DNA of 53,791 nt from Sphingobacterium sp. (lineage in GTDB: Bacteria; Bacteroidota; Bacteroidia; Sphingobacteriales; Sphingobacteriaceae). The notes under the pieces are model-generated. The model saw only the letters and a program-made list of their open reading frames with translations. It made no database searches and was not told the DNA's origin. Location: positions 1 to 53,791 of the forward strand of contig JAIRVH010000210.1 of assembly GCA_031253985.1 (NCBI GenBank). Direction: 5' to 3'. The position numbers were made by a program, and so were the translations under genes. Positions within the stretch are counted from its first letter, which is position 1; each line of letters opens with the position of its first letter. Of this stretch, positions 34,308-44,453 are shown piece by piece.

Positions 34308-36995
34308 ATGAGAGTTTACTTATTTTTAATTTTATTACTTACTACAAATATAGTTATAGGTCAATCGAGGGGAAAAGTACTCGGGACTGTATTTTCTCAA
34401 AATGCAGAACCATTGGAAAAAGCAACTGTCACAATTCTCAATTCAAAAGACTCTTCAGTGGTTTCGTACCTCCTTACTGATACAAAGGGCAAGTTTGAAT
34501 TTGTCAAAATTCCCACAGGGACCGCTTTAACACTTTTTATTTCACATGTCAATGCAAATCCTTTTCGAAAGGAGTTTATTATTCCAAATGGAGAACATTA
34601 TGATTTCGCCCAGTTGAAGCTTGATTCCAAAAGTCTCGATGAGGTAGTCGTCAATATTGTCCCGCCCGTACGGATGAATAAAGATACCTTAGAATATAAT
34701 ACCAATTTCTTCAAAACACGTCCTAATGCTAATGTAGAGGAATTGCTCAAAGAACTACCCGGTCTGCAGGTCAATATGGACGGTTCTATTTACTATCAGG
34801 GCAAGGAGGTTTCCAAAGTAAAGGTCAACGACAAGGACTTCTTTTCAAGTGACGTACGTATTGCTACGCGAAACCTAGACGCTTCCCTGGTCAAGACGAT
34901 ACAGGTATACCGTGATAAGGGGGAAACAAAGAAAGATAACGAAGATGAAGATAAACTACCGATTACGATCAATCTAAAATTTAAGAAAGATTTCCTCAGA
35001 GCCAGTTTTGGCAAACTCTATGGCAGTGTGGGCACGCGGAGCAGATATGAGGCCGGCGGTTTATTCAATACGTTTAAGGATACGCTCCAGCTGAGTTTAA
35101 TCGGTTTCGGAAATAACATTAACCGCCAGAGTTTTGATTACAATGAGTTAAATCAGGAAGCTGGACTCGGTCGTTCCGAAAACTATGGTTTTGATAATTT
35201 TGGTGGCAGAAACTATTCCGGCAAGGCCAACGATATTGGTTTGGGCTTTAATCTCAACAATGACTGGGGAAAGAAGACCAAGCTGAACATCATGTACATG
35301 CTGAAATATAATAAAGCCGAAAATCAAAATATCGGCAATCAAATCTCATTATACGATCAGGAAAAACAATATTCAGCATCCGATTACCAGCAACAGGAGA
35401 AATCTGTAGGGCATAATCTCAAAACGCTCCTCCGACATCGCATGGATACAACAGCCTATTTTGAATTTACACCGAATTTGGGTATCAATTCAAAAAACAA
35501 TTCAACCTTCGGAATGAACCGCTCCTATACGGATCTCAAAAAACTAAATGACGCAACAGGTACGGGCGGAAATAAGGAAAATACCCTGAACTATTCACAT
35601 GGATTCTATATCGAAAAACAATTCAATAAAAATCATATCGTATCTTTTAGAAATACGATTTCCATCAATACAAATGAAAAGACCGATACCTCCTTCCAAA
35701 ACACCTATATATATGACACAGCTAAGCCGCGGACTAGTTTATGGTATAAAAACCTAACACAAAATAATTCCAACAACTTATATTTCAGTGCAGCCTATTA
35801 TAATAAAATAATTAAAAAACTAAACTATGACTACTACTTCACCTATGTCACTAACCGCCAAGGGCCACAGGAAAGTGTATATATCAACCGCGACAGCACT
35901 GGAGAAATGCATGCAGCGCCTTATGAAAATAGCTATCGTTACAAATACCAGGATTATATTACAGGTATTATATTTTACTGGAGACCCACTAAAGATTTTA
36001 ACGTAAAGTTTGGAACAGCCTATCAAGTAAAGGTCAATCATTTTGATTTACTTAAAATCAACTCTGCCGAGAAATCATCTTTAGGCTACTGGTTGCCCAA
36101 TATTAATATCCGTTATAAAGATCTAAACCTCGGCTGGTATAAAGATCTCGAGTCTCCCGAACTCTACGGAATTCAGCAACTCGTCATGGATCTAAATCCA
36201 TTGTATACACGAAAGACATCCTTTATATTCAACAATATCGAAAAACAGAATGTCAGTATATCATACTATAAATATACCTCGAAATTGCAGTTTAACGTAA
36301 ATGGAAATATCAATTATGTCAATAACAGTATCGGGTCCCGTAGCTGGCGAAACAACAATACAGGACAAATGACCACCCAGATGTTTCTCGCTGGATCAAA
36401 ATATAACTATAGTGCTTATACTTACCTGAGATACAACCTAAAAGCCAGCAAAAATTGGTCATTCTATCTATCGCAAAACAACAGTATCTATACCTATGAA
36501 AATTATAGTTCCATCAATGATGTTGATAATAAAGGGACCAATATAGGGATCAATGCCAGCCAACAATTTTCCGCGACGTGGAAAAACCTAGTGACGATAT
36601 CACCACAGTATACCTATTCATGGAACAAGAACATAAATTCGGTAAAAGATAACCCCGACTTTATTGAATCAACTTATTCAATCCGTAAAATTGGCGCGGG
36701 ATTGAATATTAATCCAATCCACGGATTTTCGCTGGAATCAACATACTCCTTAGATAACCGGGCCAGCGGATTGAGCGGCAGAAAAAACTACCATATCTTA
36801 AATGCGTCATTCTATTATACCTTTAAAAATAATTCACAGCTAAAATTGACTGGCTTTGATATATTGAATCAGAATACCCAAAATTATTGGGGCAGTCAAG
36901 GCAACGTAACATATTTTGGGAATTCACTTACATTGAAACAATATTTTATGTTGGGCTATATCCATAAATTTAATATTATAAAAACAAAGAAGTAG
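34308..36995 (+). CDS. Large outer-membrane beta-barrel protein with N-terminal CarboxypepD-reg-like domain
   Basis: An 895-residue outer-membrane protein. Signal peptide about 1-18 (NIVIGQ). An N-terminal beta-sandwich of the carboxypeptidase-regulatory type follows (GKVLGTVFSQNAEPLEKATV, about 22-110). Next is a plug-like region (VEELLKELPGLQVNMDGSIYYQGKEVSKVKVN, in parts: EELLKELPGL, DGSIYYQGKEV) and then a long run of alternating beta strands to the C-terminus. This layout matches the outer-membrane beta-barrel family that resembles TonB receptors but lacks the SusC signature and has no SusD partner. The ligand is unknown. It stands alone on the plus strand, downstream of the sulfatase remnant and its promoter block. 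Confidence 0.85.
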   Translation: MRVYLFLILLLTTNIVIGQSRGKVLGTVFSQNAEPLEKATVTILNSKDSSVVSYLLTDTKGKFEFVKIPTGTALTLFISHVNANPFRKEFIIPNGEHYDFAQLKLDSKSLDEVVVNIVPPVRMNKDTLEYNTNFFKTRPNANVEELLKELPGLQVNMDGSIYYQGKEVSKVKVNDKDFFSSDVRIATRNLDASLVKTIQVYRDKGETKKDNEDEDKLPITINLKFKKDFLRASFGKLYGSVGTRSRYEAGGLFNTFKDTLQLSLIGFGNNINRQSFDYNELNQEAGLGRSENYGFDNFGGRNYSGKANDIGLGFNLNNDWGKKTKLNIMYMLKYNKAENQNIGNQISLYDQEKQYSASDYQQQEKSVGHNLKTLLRHRMDTTAYFEFTPNLGINSKNNSTFGMNRSYTDLKKLNDATGTGGNKENTLNYSHGFYIEKQFNKNHIVSFRNTISINTNEKTDTSFQNTYIYDTAKPRTSLWYKNLTQNNSNNLYFSAAYYNKIIKKLNYDYYFTYVTNRQGPQESVYINRDSTGEMHAAPYENSYRYKYQDYITGIIFYWRPTKDFNVKFGTAYQVKVNHFDLLKINSAEKSSLGYWLPNINIRYKDLNLGWYKDLESPELYGIQQLVMDLNPLYTRKTSFIFNNIEKQNVSISYYKYTSKLQFNVNGNINYVNNSIGSRSWRNNNTGQMTTQMFLAGSKYNYSAYTYLRYNLKASKNWSFYLSQNNSIYTYENYSSINDVDNKGTNIGINASQQFSATWKNLVTISPQYTYSWNKNINSVKDNPDFIESTYSIRKIGAGLNINPIHGFSLESTYSLDNRASGLSGRKNYHILNASFYYTFKNNSQLKLTGFDILNQNTQNYWGSQGNVTYFGNSLTLKQYFMLGYIHKFNIIKTKK

Positions 36996-37043
36996 ATCAG
37001 ATAAATAGCTGAACCTTGCTTATAACAACAACAAAAATGATTA

Positions 37044-37655
37044 TTACAATCTTTCAATATTCGATATCTTACTTTTCATTTCTTCAAGTTCGCCACGCGA
37101 TAAACGTTGCTTTTCAGAATAGCTATCTGCATGTTGCTCGCGCAATTTGCGTAGCCCCTTTCGGCTATCCACTTCATAATCGTTTAGGTCAAAGGTAACA
37201 GAGTCGGTCGTTAAATTCGCGATACGATAAAGCGTACGCATCGTTTTTCCATCTTTTGTATAGGAAACCTCGTACACATCACCAACCTTTGGATCTTTCA
37301 GGTATTTTTCCTTCTTTTTTGCACCGTAAATTCCTGCTATAACAATAGCAGATACAAAAAGCCCAATCAGAACTAAGCCCGCAAAATATCCAAAAGGTGT
37401 TTTACGGATAGTTCCCGAAGATATGACCTGAAGTGTTTGTGGGTTGATTTCACGTTGGTAACTCAACTTTTTGCAATGATTGCAAATGGTAATGACCTCC
37501 GAACTAAAAGGAAATATGGGTATCCAAAAAACATGGAAATATTTAATTTGCCTGTAGGCAAAAAGGGATTGAACTGTGCCACAATAATCGCAGTTTCCGA
37601 TTGTCGATTGCGATTTATTAGCTAAAACTTTTGTTCTTGTGCCAAAAATAATCAT
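37044..37655 (-). CDS. Zinc-ribbon membrane protein of unknown function
   Basis: 203 residues from the ATG at 37655. The start MIIFGTRTKV is typical of Bacteroidota zinc-ribbon proteins, and two CxxC pairs (Cys22/Cys25 and Cys58/Cys61) should bind one metal ion. One membrane helix lies at about 88-111, followed by a soluble domain (YEVSYTKDGKTMRTLYRI, about 128-145) and a charged C-terminus. The open frame extends further upstream to 37724, but only the inner start gives the family-like N-terminus. It is convergent with the outer-membrane barrel gene and divergent from the next SusC gene. Function not known. Confidence 0.75.
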   Translation of the reverse strand: MIIFGTRTKVLANKSQSTIGNCDYCGTVQSLFAYRQIKYFHVFWIPIFPFSSEVITICNHCKKLSYQREINPQTLQVISSGTIRKTPFGYFAGLVLIGLFVSAIVIAGIYGAKKKEKYLKDPKVGDVYEVSYTKDGKTMRTLYRIANLTTDSVTFDLNDYEVDSRKGLRKLREQHADSYSEKQRLSRGELEEMKSKISNIERL

Positions 37656-37934
37656 CGTATGATGCGTTTTAATTCTGTGTAATTGAAATACAAGAATGCT
37701 GCCTATTCCGAGCAGAATATACAAGGATTTACAATTCGTAGGCCGGCGTTTACGATTCGCACCTACTAATCAATCTTGATAGACAACATATTATAAAGTC
37801 TCAGAAGGAAGCGTTCTGCAAAAAAGTAGCTTCCATTTTTCATCAATACCGCATTAGCTCGTTTATATTTAATCATTCTGACTCAAAAATTACAAAAAAC
37901 AAAAAAACAAAGTATAGTTATCAGGTAGATTTTA

Positions 37935-38006
37935 TATATTTGCATTAACATTTTTTAACACATGAAACAGCATACAGATTACATCCTTGAAAAACGAATG
38001 CTCTAA
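37935..38006 (+). promoter_or_regulatory. Promoter -7 element and possible 14-codon leader ORF before susC
   Basis: TATATTTG (37935-37942) is a perfect -7 element; no clear -33 TTTG is present. The short frame from the ATG at 37962 to TAA at 38004-38006 encodes MKQHTDYILEKRML and begins about 14 nt after the predicted start site, some 75 bp before the SusC start codon. Such a position would suit a leader peptide, but chance occurrence is quite possible. The rest of 37656-38080 contains a small GGAAGC/GCTTCC inverted repeat and nothing else I can support. Confidence 0.4.
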
Positions 38007-38080
38007 GGGGATGTTTTACAAGTAAATTCAAATATCTCCTATAACCCATCTCAAACAATAAACTCACTATTATAATTAGT

Positions 38081-41000
38081 ATGGCAAAAAACAACATAAA
38101 CTTTGTCGTAATGGCTGCGCTTTGTCTTAGTTCTAGCGCACTATACGCTCAAACCACCATAAAAGGAAAGGTAATCGACAACAACAATAATCCTATTCAA
38201 GGAGCTACTGTTACCGAAACGACGAGTAAAAAACAGGTACAGACAGACTCCAATGGGTTATTTGAACTCCCTTCAACAGGGACTTCACGTAGTATTCAGG
38301 TTCAATACATAGGTTTCGACTCCAAAACTGTTCAAGCCAATCCAACCGGGCTGACTACAATACAACTTTTACATTCAACAGCCTTATTGGATGAAGTTGT
38401 GGTTACTGCATTGAATATTTCGAAAGAAAAAAAGACGTTAGGATATTCTATTCAGGAACTAAAGGGAAAAGATCTTTCTGAAGCTAAAGAAAGTAATCTC
38501 GTAAACTCCTTAGCCGGAAAAGTTGCTGGGGTTCAGGTAACAAATAGTCAAGGAAATATGGGTTCTTCGAGAATTATTATCCGTGGAGAAACTTCCATTG
38601 CCGGAAACAATCAACCTTTATTTGTGATTGATGGAACTCCAGTGGATAACTCTCAGTTAGGAACCAGCGGCAACCGTGACTATGCCAATGCAATATCGGA
38701 TATCAACAGTGAAGATATCGAATCCATCAGCGTACTAAAAGGGCCCAATGCGGCCGCATTATATGGTTCAAGGGCCGCTGCTGGTGTGATTTTGATTACA
38801 ACAAAATCTGGAAAAAAACGTAAAGGATTGGGAATAAATATCAATTCAAATAATACAATTGAACGACTCGCCGTTCTACCCGATTATCAAAATGTATTTG
38901 GACAAGGTGCCGACGGAAAGTTCAGCTATGTCGATGGTAAAGGTGGCGGTATCAATGATGGTGTTGATGAAAGCTGGGGGCCAAAAATGGATGGCAGACT
39001 CATCCCACAATTTTATTCACATGGTGAAGCCGTTCCTTTCTTGCCTCATCCAGATAACGTACGCAGCTTTTTTGGAACAGGAAGAACATTAAACAATGGA
39101 ATATCTATTGCCGATGCGACAGATAAAGTTGATTATCGTTTTTCTTATAACAATAGTAATCAAACAGGAATTATCCCAAATTCTTCGATTGAAAAAAATA
39201 ACTTCAATATTAACACACGTTATAAAATCACGGAAGATCTGACGCTTACGGCAAATGCAAATTATGTACGTACAAATTCAGGTAATTTACCAGGTGTAGG
39301 AGGATTCCGCTCGAACGGCTATATGCTCCAATTTACTTGGTTTGGCAGACAGGTCGATGTTTCCCGTCTAAAAAATTATCGGGATGAAAATGGTAACCTA
39401 GTCAATTGGAACAATAGTTATTATAGCAATCCATACTTTATCGCAGAGGAAAATACGGTACAGCAACAACGCGACCGAATTTTTGGAAATGTTGGTTTAA
39501 ATTACAAGATCAATGAGTTTTTGACAGCCAACTTCCGTACTGGTAACGATTATTACACCGATCGGCGAAAAATACGCGTTGCTTATGGTACTAATGGTAC
39601 ACCCTACGGGTCCTATGAAGAAGATGCTTACACAGTAAATGAAAATAACACAGAATTTACATTAAATTACAATAGACCACTTTCAACAGACTTTACATTG
39701 GATATATTGGCGGGAAGCAATATACGTAGCCAATCGCGGCAACGCAACAACCAAAAAGCTCCCCGTTTAGCTGTTCCTGAAGTGTATACATTGGCAAACT
39801 CTAGAGATGCCTTGATTTCAACAAGTGAATACAGCCCATTGAAAGCTTACAGTATTTTTTCATCAGCACAATTAGGATACAAAAATTATGCTTTTTTGAA
39901 TCTAACAGCTCGAAACGACTGGTCTTCTACTTTGCCTGTTGACAATCTTTCGTATTTCTATCCATCGGCAAACGCAAGTATCGTACTCACAGATGCATTC
40001 CCTATTCAAAGCAATATATTGTCTTTCTGGAAATTACGGGGAGGTTGGTCTAAAGTAGGTAAAGATACAGACCCTTTTAGTTTAATTGATTCTTATCTAT
40101 TTAGTGCACCATACGGAAACAACCCCCAATTATCGGTCAATGACATCAAGAAAAACCCAGACCTAAAACCCGAAACAACCACCTCAACTGAACTAGGTAC
40201 CGAACTGGCTTTCCTAAAAAATAGAGTGCGATTAGACTTAAGTTTATACGATATCAATAGTATCAACCAGATTTTAGCCGTCGATGTGAGTCCATCGACA
40301 GGTTATAAGAAGAAACTCATGAACGCCGGAAAGATCAACAATAAGGGGCTTGAAATTCAATTAGGGGTTACACCGGTAAAAAAACAGGATTTCCAATGGG
40401 ATATCAATGTCAACTTTGCAACAAATAAAAGTAAAGTTGTAGAATTAGACAACGACGGATTATTACAAAGTTATACGATTGGATCATCAGGAACCGTGCA
40501 AGTTTTGGCCGCAGTCGGAAGACCCTATGGAACTCTTTACGGAACTGGATTCTTACGGAATGAATCTGGTCGCCTTATCGTGAACGCCGACGGAACACCT
40601 GCTACTGACCCAGTGAATCACTATTTTGGCAAATTCACACCAGACTGGTTGGGCGGTATTACAAATCAATTCCGTTACAAAAACTTTGATTTAAGCTTTT
40701 TGATAGACATCAAGCATGGGGGCAAACTATACTCGGGTACGAATGCGACCGGTAGAGGAACTGGCGTATTGGCCTCTACTCTCCCTGGAAGAGATGCTGA
40801 ACATGGTGGACTGAGCTATACAGTTAACGGGACAACCTATGATGATGGTATTATCGTTGATGGCGTAAATGCAGACGGTTCAGAAAATACAAAAGTTGTA
40901 TCGGCCCAACAATATTATAAAACGCTATATCGGACCAATGAAGCAAATGTATTCGATGCTTCTTATATTAAATTGCGCGAGGTAAAACTAGGTTACCAAT

Positions 41001-41200
41001 TGCCAAATCATTGGATTTCCAAAATCGGCTTTCAGGGAGCTTCATTCTCTTTAGTAGCTCGAAACCTGTGGATTATCCATAAAAATGCACCCAATATTGA
41101 TCCAGAGACAGCCTTTAATACAGGCAATGCACAAGGTTTGGAAAGTTTACAGTTACCGACCACAAGAAGCTTTGGCTTCAATTTAAATCTTAAGTTTTAA
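38081..41200 (+). CDS. SusC-family TonB-dependent receptor
   Basis: An outer-membrane transporter of 1039 residues. Signal peptide about 1-23 (SSALYAQ), a carboxypeptidase-regulatory-like domain (IKGKVIDNNNNPIQGATV), the plug with LDEVVVTALNIS, IIIRGETSIAGNNQPLFVID and IESISVLKGPNAAALYGSRA, and a barrel ending in FGFNLNLKF. The plug variant (DEVVVTAL and KGPNAAALYG) belongs to the branch that pairs with SusD-like_2 lipoproteins, as here. No regulator, protease or glycosidase is linked to it, so the substrate cannot be inferred. There is no STN domain. Confidence 0.92.
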   Translation: MAKNNINFVVMAALCLSSSALYAQTTIKGKVIDNNNNPIQGATVTETTSKKQVQTDSNGLFELPSTGTSRSIQVQYIGFDSKTVQANPTGLTTIQLLHSTALLDEVVVTALNISKEKKTLGYSIQELKGKDLSEAKESNLVNSLAGKVAGVQVTNSQGNMGSSRIIIRGETSIAGNNQPLFVIDGTPVDNSQLGTSGNRDYANAISDINSEDIESISVLKGPNAAALYGSRAAAGVILITTKSGKKRKGLGININSNNTIERLAVLPDYQNVFGQGADGKFSYVDGKGGGINDGVDESWGPKMDGRLIPQFYSHGEAVPFLPHPDNVRSFFGTGRTLNNGISIADATDKVDYRFSYNNSNQTGIIPNSSIEKNNFNINTRYKITEDLTLTANANYVRTNSGNLPGVGGFRSNGYMLQFTWFGRQVDVSRLKNYRDENGNLVNWNNSYYSNPYFIAEENTVQQQRDRIFGNVGLNYKINEFLTANFRTGNDYYTDRRKIRVAYGTNGTPYGSYEEDAYTVNENNTEFTLNYNRPLSTDFTLDILAGSNIRSQSRQRNNQKAPRLAVPEVYTLANSRDALISTSEYSPLKAYSIFSSAQLGYKNYAFLNLTARNDWSSTLPVDNLSYFYPSANASIVLTDAFPIQSNILSFWKLRGGWSKVGKDTDPFSLIDSYLFSAPYGNNPQLSVNDIKKNPDLKPETTTSTELGTELAFLKNRVRLDLSLYDINSINQILAVDVSPSTGYKKKLMNAGKINNKGLEIQLGVTPVKKQDFQWDINVNFATNKSKVVELDNDGLLQSYTIGSSGTVQVLAAVGRPYGTLYGTGFLRNESGRLIVNADGTPATDPVNHYFGKFTPDWLGGITNQFRYKNFDLSFLIDIKHGGKLYSGTNATGRGTGVLASTLPGRDAEHGGLSYTVNGTTYDDGIIVDGVNADGSENTKVVSAQQYYKTLYRTNEANVFDASYIKLREVKLGYQLPNHWISKIGFQGASFSLVARNLWIIHKNAPNIDPETAFNTGNAQGLESLQLPTTRSFGFNLNLKF

Positions 41201-41278
41201 GCAACTGAAATCATCGATGCCTAAGGCAGCTCGATTTCTTACTAGCGAACAATTGAAGAACAAATAATTATTTTGAGC

Positions 41279-42718
41279 ATGAAAATAAACAGCAAATATA
41301 TAACAGGACTTGTTCTCTTACTAGGCCTAACCACGTCCTGCAAAGATGAATTAGCAAAAGTCAATCAAAATCAGAATGAGGCAGAAAATCCTCAACCTGC
41401 CTACCTTCTCACAAGCGCGATTAAAACAACAGCCGACAGCTACTGGGGCGTAAGCAATAATCTTGCTTCTAGTCTGTTGTTTGTACAGCATTGGGCTAGG
41501 ATCCAATACACGGACCCCGACCGCTATATTTTCACAAACAATGATTTCACAGAAGGATGGTCAACCTGGTACTCAAAGAGCATCAGCCAATTAAAGATCA
41601 CGCAAAAATTAGCAGCAAATAGCGGCAATGACAACTACAAGGGCGTAGCACTTATCTTGCAGTCATGGGTATTTTCTTTACTTACAGATGCCTATGGAGA
41701 TATTCCTTATACAGAAACAGGAGATATTGATGCTTATTTGACCCCACGTTACGACACACAGGAGAATGTATATAAAGGCCTATTGAACGATCTCAAAAAC
41801 GCGCAAAGTTTATTGAAAGCTAATGGTGAGGCTATCCAGGGTGATATTATTTATGAGAATAAAATCATTAAATGGAAACGTTTTGCGAATTCACTAAGAT
41901 TGCGCTTTGCATTACGTATTGCTGACCGCCTACCGGATCTAGCCAAAACTACATTGCAGGAAATCGCAGCAGAAGGAAGTGGTTACATTAGCTCCAATGA
42001 TGAAATCGCTCAGCTGATCTACCGCGATGCTCCTTATCGTAATCCCGTCAGTGCATCTTTTGAAGCAAGAGAGGATTATCGAGTGAGTAAAACGATGGTT
42101 GATAAGCTTTTCGAGTTAAAGGATCCACGTTTACCAATCTATGCGGATGTAACTGATAGCCTAACTAAGGAACAATATATTGGTCTCCCAAATGGTCTCA
42201 CTTCAAGTGAGGCTAGCAGTATTGGTTTCAATCTTACATCCCGACCAGGAAAATATTTCCGTGAGCCAAAAGCACCTGCAGTGATCTTAAGTTATTCGGA
42301 GGTTCTTTTTGATCTTTCCGAGGCCGTAAGCAGAGGATTTATTACGGGTGATGCAGCAGATCTCTATCAAAAGGCCATTCGTGCATCTTTTGAGCAATAT
42401 AAAGTCAGTAATGATTTAATCGATGCCTACCTTCGTCAATCGTCAGTAATTTTCAACCCCAATAACTATAAAAAGTCAATTGGTGAACAAAAATGGATTG
42501 CGTTATATGGGCAAGGTTTGGAAGCATTTGCCGAATGGCGCAGATTGGATTATCCTAAGTTAACACCTGCAAAACAAGGTGCTTTGGGCGGAAAAATCCC
42601 ATTACGTTTTTTATATCCGGGAACGGAACAATCGGTGAATGGAACTAATTACCAAGAAGCAATCAAGCACCAGGGCAGCAATACGCTGTTAACTAAACTG
42701 TGGTTTGATGTAGAGTAA
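41279..42718 (+). CDS. SusD/RagB-family nutrient-binding lipoprotein (SusD-like_2 type)
   Basis: Partner of the preceding SusC protein; 479 residues from the ATG at 41279. A TTG two codons earlier is in frame but is a less likely start. The lipobox ends at LGLTTSC (Cys21). The sequence is of the SusD-like_2 branch: NQNQNEAENPQPAYLLTSAI near the N-terminus, ILQSWVFSLLTDAYGDIPYTE (about 120-140) and YGQGLEAFAEWRRLDYPKL near the end. A strong terminator follows, so the pair forms a two-gene transcript. Confidence 0.92.
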   Translation: MKINSKYITGLVLLLGLTTSCKDELAKVNQNQNEAENPQPAYLLTSAIKTTADSYWGVSNNLASSLLFVQHWARIQYTDPDRYIFTNNDFTEGWSTWYSKSISQLKITQKLAANSGNDNYKGVALILQSWVFSLLTDAYGDIPYTETGDIDAYLTPRYDTQENVYKGLLNDLKNAQSLLKANGEAIQGDIIYENKIIKWKRFANSLRLRFALRIADRLPDLAKTTLQEIAAEGSGYISSNDEIAQLIYRDAPYRNPVSASFEAREDYRVSKTMVDKLFELKDPRLPIYADVTDSLTKEQYIGLPNGLTSSEASSIGFNLTSRPGKYFREPKAPAVILSYSEVLFDLSEAVSRGFITGDAADLYQKAIRASFEQYKVSNDLIDAYLRQSSVIFNPNNYKKSIGEQKWIALYGQGLEAFAEWRRLDYPKLTPAKQGALGGKIPLRFLYPGTEQSVNGTNYQEAIKHQGSNTLLTKLWFDVE

Positions 42719-42739
42719 AACACCGATAAAAATTATATC

Positions 42740-42773
42740 AAAGAGCGGAAGAAGTATGTTTTTCCGCTTTTTT
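42740..42773 (+). terminator. Rho-independent terminator after the SusC/SusD-like_2 pair
   Basis: AGCGGAA (42744-42750) pairs with TTCCGCT (42762-42768); the stem can be extended by A-T and G-T pairs. A T-run reaches 42773. A -7-like TATCTTAG (42789-42796) just downstream could start the next gene. Confidence 0.8.
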
Positions 42774-42822
42774 GTTCTATAGTTTTGTTATCTTAGTAGG
42801 CCACTCTAAAGAATAATATGTC

Positions 42823-43248
42823 ATGGATGATCAAACATTAGACAGAATAGACCAACTCAGCGAAGAAGGAAACATCCATTGCGATGAAGGCAACTATCAA
42901 GAAGCAATCCGGGTGTGGACCGAAGCATTGGATCTAGTCCCTAGTCCACAGAATGTTCACGCTGAAAGTCTTTGGCTCGAAGCCTCTATAGGAGACGCCT
43001 ATTTCTTGCTGGACGATTTTACCGATGCACTTTCCCATTTTGAAAAGGCAAAACACAATATTATCGAGAATGCATACGAAAATCCTTTTATCATGCTGCG
43101 TCTGGGACAATGTTACCTCGAAGACAATAATAGTGAGCTTGCCCAGGAATATCTTCTCCGTGCTTATATGATGGAAGGAAGAGACATTTTCGAAGATGAA
43201 TCATCTAAATATCTAACATTTATAAGTAATAATATCGATTTGGATTGA
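42823..43248 (+). CDS. Small tetratricopeptide-repeat protein
   Basis: A 141-residue acidic, soluble protein with three TPR-like helical pairs: EEGNIHCDEGNYQEAIRVWTEAL, ASIGDAYFLLDDFTDALSHFEKA (these two described by their cores GNYQEAI and GDAYFLLDDF) and LRLGQCYLEDNNSELAQEYLLRAY. There is no signal peptide, so it should be cytoplasmic and act through protein-protein contact. Similar short TPR proteins serve as immunity or chaperone-like partners, but no toxin gene is adjacent. It ends only 10 bp from the convergent phosphodiesterase gene. Confidence 0.8.
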   Translation: MDDQTLDRIDQLSEEGNIHCDEGNYQEAIRVWTEALDLVPSPQNVHAESLWLEASIGDAYFLLDDFTDALSHFEKAKHNIIENAYENPFIMLRLGQCYLEDNNSELAQEYLLRAYMMEGRDIFEDESSKYLTFISNNIDLD

Positions 43249-43258
43249 TCATTATCCG

Positions 43259-44134
43259 TCAAAGCGAATCGATGACTTCGCCGACTTCCATGGGGAGATC
43301 GGACTCGAGAATGGAGGCTCCTTCTGCAAATACAGCCTTATATTTTTCAGCGCGTTCTGCTTTTGTCTTCAATTTATCGTAAGTAGGTGCGGCCGAAATC
43401 ATACACATCACGCCCTTACTGTTGAAAAATTGATACATCGCCTGATTGGCACTCTTTAGTTCTGGCCCGATATACACGATCATACGGTCATAGGGTAATC
43501 CAGAGGCTTTAAATTTTTCTAAAGCAGCCTGATCTTTAATATGCATAGACATATATTGCTCGGGGCTTTGCCCCAAATAATAGCTCGCCTGCGCAACATC
43601 ATGTACCGTAACCCACACCCAACTGTAAGCATGATACTTTTTCAGTATTGCTGCGGTAGCTGCTAGCGGTAGGTCTTTCTTGTCAAGATTCAGAATAGTT
43701 TTGCCTTTTGCCCATTGAATGACTTCATCAAGTGTGTTAATACCATATCGGGTAATATTTCCTGCCTGATCCTTTAATTTCAGCTTGCGCAATTCATCCC
43801 AAGTATAATCTGATACTTTTCCTTTTCCATTTGTGGTTCGATCCAATGTCGCATCATGCATCAAGATAGCAACACTATCCTTGGTATACCGCGGATCGAT
43901 TTCAAAAATAGCCGGTGTCTTTTGCAATACGACCTCAAATCCCGCAATCGAATTTTCAGGAAGTCCCGCCTCAATTGTCCCCCGATGGCCACTCACCATC
44001 TTTTTTTCTACAGAATACGTAAAATAATCGCGCATCGCCTGCGGAGATTCAAACTGTAGGGAATGGATTTTCTGCCCAAAGGCTACTGAGTAGGAGGACA
44101 CACAAAGAAATAAAAATAAAAATGTTCTTCTCAT
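43259..44134 (-). CDS. Glycerophosphodiester phosphodiesterase family protein
   Basis: An exported enzyme of 291 residues from the ATG at 44134; an upstream in-frame start at 44176 would bury the signal peptide. Signal peptide about 1-20 (SVAFGQ). GDPD signatures: GHRG with catalytic His50-Arg51, PENSIAGFE (59-67), EIDPRYTKD (78-86) for metal binding, and MHDATLDRTTNG with catalytic His93. The family hydrolyses glycerophosphodiesters to glycerol-3-phosphate and an alcohol; relatives also act on other phosphodiesters. It is a single gene, divergent from the TonB receptor operon. Confidence 0.92.
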   Translation of the reverse strand: MRRTFLFLFLCVSSYSVAFGQKIHSLQFESPQAMRDYFTYSVEKKMVSGHRGTIEAGLPENSIAGFEVVLQKTPAIFEIDPRYTKDSVAILMHDATLDRTTNGKGKVSDYTWDELRKLKLKDQAGNITRYGINTLDEVIQWAKGKTILNLDKKDLPLAATAAILKKYHAYSWVWVTVHDVAQASYYLGQSPEQYMSMHIKDQAALEKFKASGLPYDRMIVYIGPELKSANQAMYQFFNSKGVMCMISAAPTYDKLKTKAERAEKYKAVFAEGASILESDLPMEVGEVIDSL

Positions 44135-44395
44135 TAATTTATCATTATGGCCGAGTTGATCAGCCGAAACTATCAAAAAATACAGGACTAAATTAACTAT
44201 TCAAGATCAATAAATCTTTAACAGGGTGTTCAATTCATGTAAACAGCCAATCCATCGGATCATACCCCCCGATCGGTAAAAACACCTAAGCTAATTTTAT
44301 AGCAGCCAGTAGCTAAATAATATACCAAATCAGTCTGAAAATCACAGAATAACAACTAAAAAAAAATCAAAAAAAATAGGAGATAGATGTTAAGA

Positions 44396-44437
44396 CAAAT
44401 ATAAAATAAACTATATTTGCGCATTAATTTATATTTG
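44396..44437 (+). promoter_or_regulatory. Promoter region of the TonB receptor operon with inverted repeat
   Basis: Two -7-like TATATTTG boxes occur (44412-44419 and 44430-44437). The first pairs with CAAATATA (44396-44403) as a perfect 8-bp inverted repeat around 8 bp. Because the genes downstream look iron-related, a Fur-type operator is possible, but I cannot match a known Fur box. The remainder of 44135-44395 shows no further gene or clear site. Confidence 0.45.
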
Positions 44438-44453
44438 ATCTAAATAAATTACC

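Noticed and set aside
44396..44453. Fur box upstream of the siderophore-type receptor
   Set aside because: An AT-rich inverted repeat is present, but I cannot match it to a known Fur consensus with confidence; kept only as a promoter-region note.
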